The notes under the pieces: generated by a model
Told to the model about the DNA's origin: nothing
The model's input: the letters and a program-made list of their open reading frames with translations, nothing else
Databases searched by the model: none
Source of the DNA: Campanula takesimana
Taxonomy: Eukaryota; Streptophyta; Magnoliopsida; Asterales; Campanulaceae
Assembly: GCA_026119855.1 (NCBI GenBank)
Contig: JAOWBW010000180.1
Coordinates: forward strand, 620,001-684,000
DNA: 64,000 nucleotides
Reading direction: 5' to 3'
Part shown: positions 59,401-64,000 of the stretch, in pieces
Layout of the letters: the number at the start of each line of letters is the position of its first letter
Position numbering within the stretch: position 1 is the first letter of the stretch
Translations under genes and position numbers: made by a program

Positions 59401-60957
59401 TAATAAATCCAAAATAATTAAAATATTTATTATGTTAATTTGTAAAATTGCTAGATGGAAAAAAGGATGTGAGCTTCCTCAAAAACCTACCCGGTGCATC
59501 ACAACGGCTTAAAATATTCGAAGCAGATCTAAGCAAACCCGAAACCTTTAAAGATCCCATCAAAAATTGCACCGGAGTTTTTCATGTCGCCCATCCCATG
59601 GATTTCGAAGGCAAAGAGCCCGAACAAGTACAAACCAAACGGTCAATAACTGCAACCATAGGCATACTTCAAGCATGCCTCGAGTCAAAGACCGTGAAAA
59701 GGGTTGTGTACACTTCTAGTGGCGCCGCAGTAGTTTTTAATGGGACGGACTTGGAAGTAATGGATGAGGAAATGTGGAGTGATGTTGATTATATTAACGA
59801 TAATTTTAAGGATTTTGGGGCGCCGTATTTTGTTTCAAAGACATTGACTGAGAAGGCGGCTTTGGAGTTTGCGAAAAACAATGGTTTGGATCTTGTTACG
59901 GTTATACCAACTTTTATTCATGGACCTTTTGTTTGCCCTCGCGTTCCTGCCACTGTGCGAATGTCAATGGCTATGATTTTCGGTATGTTCTTCTTTTTGA
60001 TTGTTTCATTAGTTCATCAAGTGAATTTCGAATTTACTTTTAACAAAAAATACGTTTTGAGCTAAATAATTTCAGAAAATGTTCATTTTCAGAAAGTATT
60101 ACCGAGACGCTTAAATTGCTATTGCCAGTAGCGACTTAAGTAAATACGTTTTGAAAAGGAATGAGATAAAAATTACTCCCTCCGTCCCAAAATGATCTTC
60201 TCATTTGCCATTTTTTATTGTCCCAAAAAGTTCTTCTCTTTTCTACAATTTAGGCTTAAGTGTTCATAAACACAAACATGGCTAGTGAAGCAAGTGTTCC
60301 TATCCTTAAAAAGTTTGAATAGTCAAATGTGAAGATCATTTTGGGACGGAGGGAGTATTAAATTTTAAAAGTATACTAGCTATTTTGGTAAAATACTCAT
60401 ATTTTATTTTTAGTTTTCAAGTTTTTTTAGGCAATAGGTGAAGAATAAGGTGAGAAAAATGATCAGATTTGCAATATTTTTCTAACCAATGCAGGTGATA
60501 TAGACAATTACAGCCACCTTGTTAAAACTTCTTATGTGCACGTAGACGATGTGGCAAGGGCGCATATCTTCCTTCTTGAATATCCCGATGCGAAGGGGAG
60601 GTATAATTGCTCCGCAGCTGAAATAACAATCGATAAAATGTACGAGTTCCTATCTGTCAGATATCCTGAATTTCAGATACCAATACCAACTACAGAGTGA
60701 GTTGTTATCTTTTATTTCCGCTGTGATTTTTATTTTTTATTTTTTGGGGTGGGATCATTTCTTTGCTTTCAAGTGATTTGGTTTAACGTTTTTGTTGGTT
60801 GAGCAGTTTGAAGATGGTCGAAGGATTTAAATATCCCAAGCTTTCGTCGAAGAAGTTGTTAGAGACTGGATTCAAGTACAAGTACGGACTCGAGGAAATG
60901 TTTGATGAAGCTATTGAATGTTGCAAGCAAAAGGGATTTCTCGAGGTAAAGAGATGA
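47475..60957 (+). CDS. SDR gene E: dihydroflavonol/vestitone reductase-like, with an 11.9-kb intron 1
   Basis: Exons 47475-47598, 59455-59982, 60495-60696 and 60807-60957 join in frame to 334 residues. Exon 1 ends ...VRSHP plus one base; exon 2 opens with two bases completing Asp and then GKKDVSFLKNLPGA, exactly where gene D joins its exons, so the two distant parts belong together. Rossmann motif TGGTGFVAS; YTSSGAAVVF for the Ser; YFVSK for Tyr/Lys; VIPTFIHGPF; VHVDDVARAHIFL. Exon 3 is 15 bp longer than in D. The end CKQKGFLEVKR carries a short extension over the other members. Intron 1 contains MULE, hAT and gypsy insertions; intron 2 has a MITE. All splice signals are GT-AG. The reading frame is intact, but correct splicing across 11.9 kb is not shown by sequence. 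Substrate unknown. Confidence 0.87.
48294..50581 (-). repeat. 3' LTR of the gypsy element
   Basis: Aligned by eye to the other LTR (55203-57486), it differs at about five substitutions and a few 1-3 base length changes in homopolymers, roughly 0.2 percent. Short open frames within it are not genes. Confidence 0.93.
49575..49760. repeat. Six GCGCRCGCCTC boxes within the LTR
   Basis: The 11-base word GCGCGCGCCTC or GCGCACGCCTC occurs six times in about 185 bp (near 49575, 49600, 49650, 49673, 49725 and 49750). The same array recurs at about 56480-56670 in the other LTR. Spacing is irregular. Confidence 0.75.
50582..50600 (-). other. Polypurine tract of the gypsy element
   Basis: Read on the minus strand, AAGGAGGAGTGAA abuts the start of the 3' LTR (TGTCACG), the expected plus-strand primer position. 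Confidence 0.75.
50616..55122 (-). pseudogene. Gag-pol polyprotein with one frameshift in reverse transcriptase
   Basis: Domains in order on the minus strand: Gag (about 55090-54300), two CCHC zinc knuckles (CNYCQKGGHSEEKC and CLNCGQLGHFQFSC), aspartic protease (ALIDPGSSHSYVS), reverse transcriptase (LCIDYRKLNQVT; FIDDILVYSKS), RNase H (IYSDASKEGL; TDHQSLKYLF), integrase (zinc finger HKSKYTIHPG...CLTCQQ; TMDFVSG, SDRDPRF and the catalytic Glu in DGQSERTIQ), and chromodomain (VRVVWRNHEVEESTW). The first frame ends at 53140 and the second covers 50616-53192. The break lies at an A5 run on the plus strand (53150-53154), inside RT, and looks like a one-base length change. The likely initiator is the Met at about 55092 (MVGSDNEQ). 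Everything else is intact, so the copy is nearly but not strictly autonomous, unless the shift is a sequencing error. Confidence 0.93.
55189..55200 (-). other. Primer-binding site (initiator tRNA-Met)
   Basis: On the minus strand TGGTATCAGAGC follows the 5' LTR by two bases, the standard complement of plant tRNA-iMet 3' end. Confidence 0.92.
55203..57486 (-). repeat. 5' LTR of the gypsy element
   Basis: Partner of 48294-50581, with the same termini (TG...CA). It drives transcription leftward, opposite to gene E. Confidence 0.93.
57803..58872. mobile_element. MULE in intron 1 of gene E
   Basis: Inverted arms share ATGCAACGTAGTG, ATTAATGCAACGTA and GTATCAAATAATGCAA. A perfect 9-bp duplication ACCACAAAT flanks it (57794-57802, 58873-58881). 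The interior has no transposase and includes a minisatellite. Confidence 0.9.
58231..58371 (+). repeat. Minisatellite of alternating 19- and 25-bp units
   Basis: The shared word GGAATCGATGAAGATG is followed alternately by GCC and by AACTTGGCC, giving a 44-bp higher-order unit present about three times. Confidence 0.9.
58882..59454. other. End of gene E intron 1
   Basis: Pre-insertion sequence resumes (CACCACGCTCTCACAATCC), then a T15 tract (about 59011-59025) and a lone MITE left end TACTCCCTCCGTATTTTCTC at about 59143. The acceptor TTGCTAG precedes exon 2. Confidence 0.6.
60174..60357. repeat. Stowaway-like MITE in intron 2 of gene E
   Basis: TACTCCCTCCGTCCCAAAAT and ATTTTGGGACGGAGGGAGTA with TA borders; subfamily of 36764-36945, to which it is very close. 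Confidence 0.93.
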
Positions 60958-61318
60958 TAAAGAGAGATAAAACACAAGAAAATAGTAATAACAAGTGAAA
61001 GTTGCTACTCCATGTACTGTACTGTACTAAAATAAATGTCCGTTTTTGCTTATGTTTTCTATGTACACATGCATAAGAGTACGCTTAAAGAACTGATGGA
61101 CTGAGATATGCCGTCTTTGTATGTGTATAATGCAATTATTTCCCCTCATTTTATCCAATTATGTCTCTGCCGCTGTAACAGTATTATACTTAAAAAGTAA
61201 AAGATCAATATTACGTACATGAGCAAGTCTTGTGGTCGTAAATACAGATAGCTATGGTTAATTGGATTTTTATTATAAATAGTCACCGTATAAACATAAC
61301 ATTCAATCATAATAAGCA
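60958..61318. other. 3' flank of gene E
   Basis: Likely 3' UTR and intergenic DNA; no gene or clear repeat. Confidence 0.5.
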
Positions 61319-61588
61319 CACTGACGAAGCCAGGTACAAGCCAAGGTGGTCACTCGACCCCCTACGTGTTTGAGACTTATCAATTTTCGCACCTTCAAAT
61401 TTTAAGGAAATGACATTTTACCACTAAAATTAGCAATTTTTTCATTTTGACCCTCTTAATTTTCAGGAAAATTTGGATTAAATAATGTTTTTGACCCCCT
61501 TATATGATAAATTTGGATACAGTAATTATAGTGTTTATTTCTAAAGCAAACTTGACATTCTTTCCAAAAATTTCTAGCTTCGCCACTG
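61319..61588. repeat. hAT-type MITE (270 bp)
   Basis: Left end CACTGACGAAGCCAGG, right end (read inward) CAGTGGCGAAGCTAG, flanked by the perfect 8-bp duplication AATAAGCA (61311-61318, 61589-61596). Confidence 0.8.
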
Positions 61589-61915
61589 AATAAGCATGAA
61601 ATTTCTTATGACCATAATATTGCTCAAAATAAAAAAATAAAAAAAAATGGCATTGTCTTTTATTCATGACTTTGTGGAAACCACGTACGATAACTATGTA
61701 AAATTGCCGGCAATATCAGACATGTTCTTATTGCATGGTAGCCAACGATTGAAAACAGACCATTAAAATATAGTCCTATATCAATGATTTTGGTTGACCT
61801 TGTCATGTCAATTATCCATTTTTGTAAAAAAAAGAAAAGGATAAATATTTGTTTAGCGATAAGATTCTATAGATAATAAACATTCAATTAGAGAAAGAAA
61901 TCAACATAAAATAAA

Positions 61916-62170
61916 TACTCCCTCGGTCCCGATTGAAGTTACATTATTTTGGTTTGCACATGAAAATTAAGGAAAAGTATTATTGGAATAAGTGCTGTGA
62001 ATATGAAAAAGTAGTGGAAGTGAGATTGATACTAATAACGAAAAGTCGCTTTAAGTATGAAAATGATCCCATTAAAAAAAAATATAAAATTTTCATTTTG
62101 TGAGTGCGTAGTAGTTTCTAATGAGACACCAAGGGAAAAAGTATCCGAAATTTCAATTAGGAAAGGCATT
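61916..62170. repeat. Partly decayed Stowaway-like MITE
   Basis: A clear left end TACTCCCTCGGTCCCGATTG; the right end is worn (about TCCGAAATTTCAATTAGG, partner of CCGATTGAAGTT). Confidence 0.5.
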
Positions 62171-62372
62171 ATTCATATAAGCGCATAGAGTTTACTCCCT
62201 TGTCCCAATTCAATATGCACACTTACCCGTTTCGGTAGTGTCTTTGATAAGTCTCTTTTTCTAAATAAAAAACTTTTATTATTATTGTTATTACCTCATT
62301 TGTCATACTTACACAATTAAATTGTGGATTTTACTTGCAAATCTCCCTTACTTATCGTACTCGTAACATCTT
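62171..62372. repeat. Further MITE left end
   Basis: TTTACTCCCTTGTCCCAATTC at about 62192-62212 starts another Stowaway-like copy; a possible partner AATTGTCCCAATTTATTCTTA near 62490 is not in clean inverted form. Confidence 0.3.
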
Positions 62373-62416
62373 TGCCCCCTAAATTTTATTTCATTTTTAA
62401 TAAAATTTAGGGGGCA
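62373..62416. repeat. Perfect 18-bp inverted repeat with 8-base loop
   Basis: TGCCCCCTAAATTTTATT at 62373-62390 and its exact reverse complement at 62399-62416, separated by TCATTTTT. Confidence 0.9.
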
Positions 62417-62544
62417 TCGCCCTTTTCGCTAAAAAAAAAACAAAGTCAGTTTTTATAAACTTTTAGTTAATTTTTTTTTAATTGTCCCAATTTATTCTTA
62501 CTATACTTGTCTATTAAAATAATTGATGTCCACACCAAAAGGAG

Positions 62545-62621
62545 GAGGAGAGTGATTAAACTCTAGCGCTCACTGAAGGTGAAGCTTGACTATACCACTG
62601 AGCCAATCGTTTGAGACCAGT
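62545..62621 (-). repeat. tRNA-derived SINE-like fragment
   Basis: Read on the minus strand, TTGGCTCAGTGGTATAGTCA resembles a box A and GTGAGCGCTAGAGTTTAATC a worn box B. Too diverged for a tRNA gene. Confidence 0.35.
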
Positions 62622-62760
62622 GGCGGATCTACGTTTTTAGATTTGGTGGTGTCTATTCTTTCGACAAAAAAAAATGACGTGAAACTAAGATGCATGGGTC
62701 CCCCCGAATTTTTTTTTTGAGCAATATCGGTACAGAATAAGAAAAAAACAGAGGAACATT
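62622..62760. repeat. Fragment of the hAT element family seen at 47795
   Basis: CAGTGGCGGATCTACG, TTTAGATTTGGTGGTG, TCTATTCTTTC and CCCCGAATTTTTTTT follow the order of the copy starting at 47795. No right end found. Confidence 0.65.
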
Positions 62761-63047
62761 AAGTGAGACAACAATATTTATTTTACGACAACCATAAATA
62801 ATGAAAATTGACATTTATTCGGAAAGAGAAAGAGTAGAATTGATTACAGGGAGTGGGCAGAAATGCAAATATGGCGAACAAAAGACAAAACCGAAAAAGG
62901 CGTCGAAAACACAGTTAGAAATAGAGCGCTCTAAACGTTCCCCCCTCAAATGTAACGAACTCTTCTCTTTCATTTCCAAACTTTCTCTCCTTCTTCCTCG
63001 CTCCTAATCCCCTTCCCTCTCTCTCTCTATCTCTCTCTCCCTCTTCA

Positions 63048-63052
<5 letters not shown>

Positions 63053-63081
<29 letters not shown>
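63053..63081 (+). repeat. (CAT)n microsatellite in the leader of the Sec1 gene
   Basis: About nine ATC/CAT triplets, preceded by a (CT)n tract (about 63016-63045), in the presumed 5' UTR. Confidence 0.9.
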
Positions 63082-63083
<2 letters not shown>

Positions 63084-63183
63084 CTGTGTTTCTGTTCGAA
63101 TCTCGAGAAAATAAAATTTGTATTTTCGGAAAAGGAAAACTGTAAGAAACAGAGAGAGAGGCCGGCCGGAGACGATATCATTC

Positions 63184-63256
63184 ATGTCATTTTCCGATTC
63201 GGAACTCTCCTCTCATGGAGGAGAATACAAAAATTTCCGTCAAATCAGCCGCGATC
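63184..63256 (+). CDS. KEULE: KEULE-like Sec1/Munc18 protein, first coding exon only
   Basis: Encodes MSFSDSELSSHGGEYKNFRQ followed by ISRD and one base, then a donor (GTATGT). This matches the start of the plant Sec1/Munc18 protein KEULE, which binds syntaxin-type SNAREs and is needed for vesicle fusion at the cell plate in cytokinesis. The in-frame upstream Met at 63118 is unlikely to be used because conservation begins at MSFSDS. The leader is CT- and CAT-rich. The rest of the gene lies beyond 64000; 63257-64000 is intron 1 with no second exon visible and a C14-like run near 63975. Confidence 0.82.
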
Positions 63257-64000
63257 GTATGTTTTTCTTTTTCTCCTTCCATTTTCATTTTCATTGTCCT
63301 TCAATTTCAGTTCTAATCATCATGTTTGTATTTCCTAATCTAGAATTCGTTTACGTTATCAAATTTTTGTAACATGTGTGCATTTGGATACATTTTTTTT
63401 CTGCTTCTTTTGTTAGAGAACGGCTTCAGTTGTGTTTATGGTCATGATAAAAATCTTTTATTTGCAAATGGCTATTTCATCAATTATAGTTTTTCCGTTG
63501 TGTGTATGAATCGCGCGTGTCTTTTTTTTCGATAGGGTGGTTTGAATTTGTGGTATTTTTTTTTTCTGTTGTGCTGTACTTGGGGGAAGAAATCAATGGC
63601 GTCTTGTTTAGGTGATTTCTTATTTATGACTGAACTGAAAGATCTAACTTGATGATGACTGAAATGCTTTGGAATTGGTCAAGGCTTATTCCATTGTTCT
63701 CCTAATTTTTTTTAATTTAATTTGTTCTGATAACATACTTACTAACAAGTTGCCAAAACAAGTAGATTAATTTGTAGTATGTGATTCAACTTAACAGGCA
63801 TCTTAGTTAAAACCAAGAGCTATATATGGGGTAAAATGCTCTAGAAATCTAACAAGACAAGAAAGAATTCAACCGACATGGTTATGTCAATGACATTAAG
63901 ACACTTGAGAAGCTTGCATAGGCGTTCGGAGTTTAGACAATTGCTAACTCGATCGGAACAGCAGTTAGAGAACCCCCCCCCCCCAAGTTGGATGGATGGC
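63257..64000 (+). other. Intron 1 of the KEULE-like gene
   Basis: AT-rich, no exon matching the expected next segment of Sec1 was found. It ends near a C-run at about 63975-63984. Confidence 0.6.

Noticed and set aside
62373..62416. Bacterial-style terminator from the perfect hairpin
   Set aside because: This is a plant nuclear sequence; the hairpin lies in a repeat-rich intergenic region with no gene ending there.

Overview
The window is nuclear DNA of a flowering plant, most likely a eudicot. Genes have GT-AG introns and are plant-type: a DHHC acyltransferase, a myeloid-leukemia-factor (MLF) protein, a nuclear copy of mitochondrial rpl2, a KEULE/Sec1 first exon and a flavonoid-reductase-type SDR family. 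The space between them is packed with plant transposons. I cannot name the species.

Layout. 1-123: possible edge of a minus-strand gene. 187-2574: Mutator-like element (MULE) with a 9-bp target duplication. 3182-4585 (-): MLF-like gene, five coding exons plus an upstream leader exon. 6386-7552: unclassified element filled with GTAACA/TGTTAC motifs. 8214-14367 (-): complete seven-exon DHHC S-acyltransferase. 14.9-16.05 kb: Stowaway-like MITEs, three of them nested. 16343-17943 (+): nuclear-encoded mitochondrial ribosomal protein L2 (5' half) with an acquired presequence exon. 20.8-61 kb: five intact tandem SDR genes of the DFR/vestitone-reductase type: A (20834-22327, -), B (33349-35198, +), C (38569-41187, +), D (44422-45835, +) and E (47475-60957, +). 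63184 onward: first exon of a KEULE-like Sec1 gene running off the window.

The A-B gap (23-33 kb) and the introns of C and E hold nested transposons. A solo copia-type LTR (26671-31378) contains a 4-kb hAT element (26715-30677), whose decayed transposase is itself split by a MITE. Intron 1 of gene E (11.9 kb) contains a MULE remnant, inside it a non-autonomous hAT element, and inside that a young 9.2-kb Ty3/gypsy chromovirus (48294-57486, minus orientation) with near-identical LTRs, a GTCCG target duplication, a tRNA-iMet primer site and a single-base frameshift in reverse transcriptase. A second MULE (57803-58872) follows.

How it fits together. A, B and C form one subclade with three exons; D and E have four. 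The fused exon 2 of A and C equals D exons 2+3 exactly (715 bp), pointing to a clean intron loss. Each paralogue has a TA-flanked MITE within about 400 bp of its start codon. A duplicated intergenic block (36.7-37.25 kb and 43.02-43.45 kb) preserves empty sites for two MITEs. The SDR enzymes are expected to reduce a flavonoid- or phenylpropanoid-type carbonyl with NADPH; the substrate cannot be read from sequence.

I found no CRISPR, operon, rRNA or tRNA gene. Exon boundaries were set by hand from splice motifs, reading frame and family knowledge, so ends may be off by a few bases where noted.
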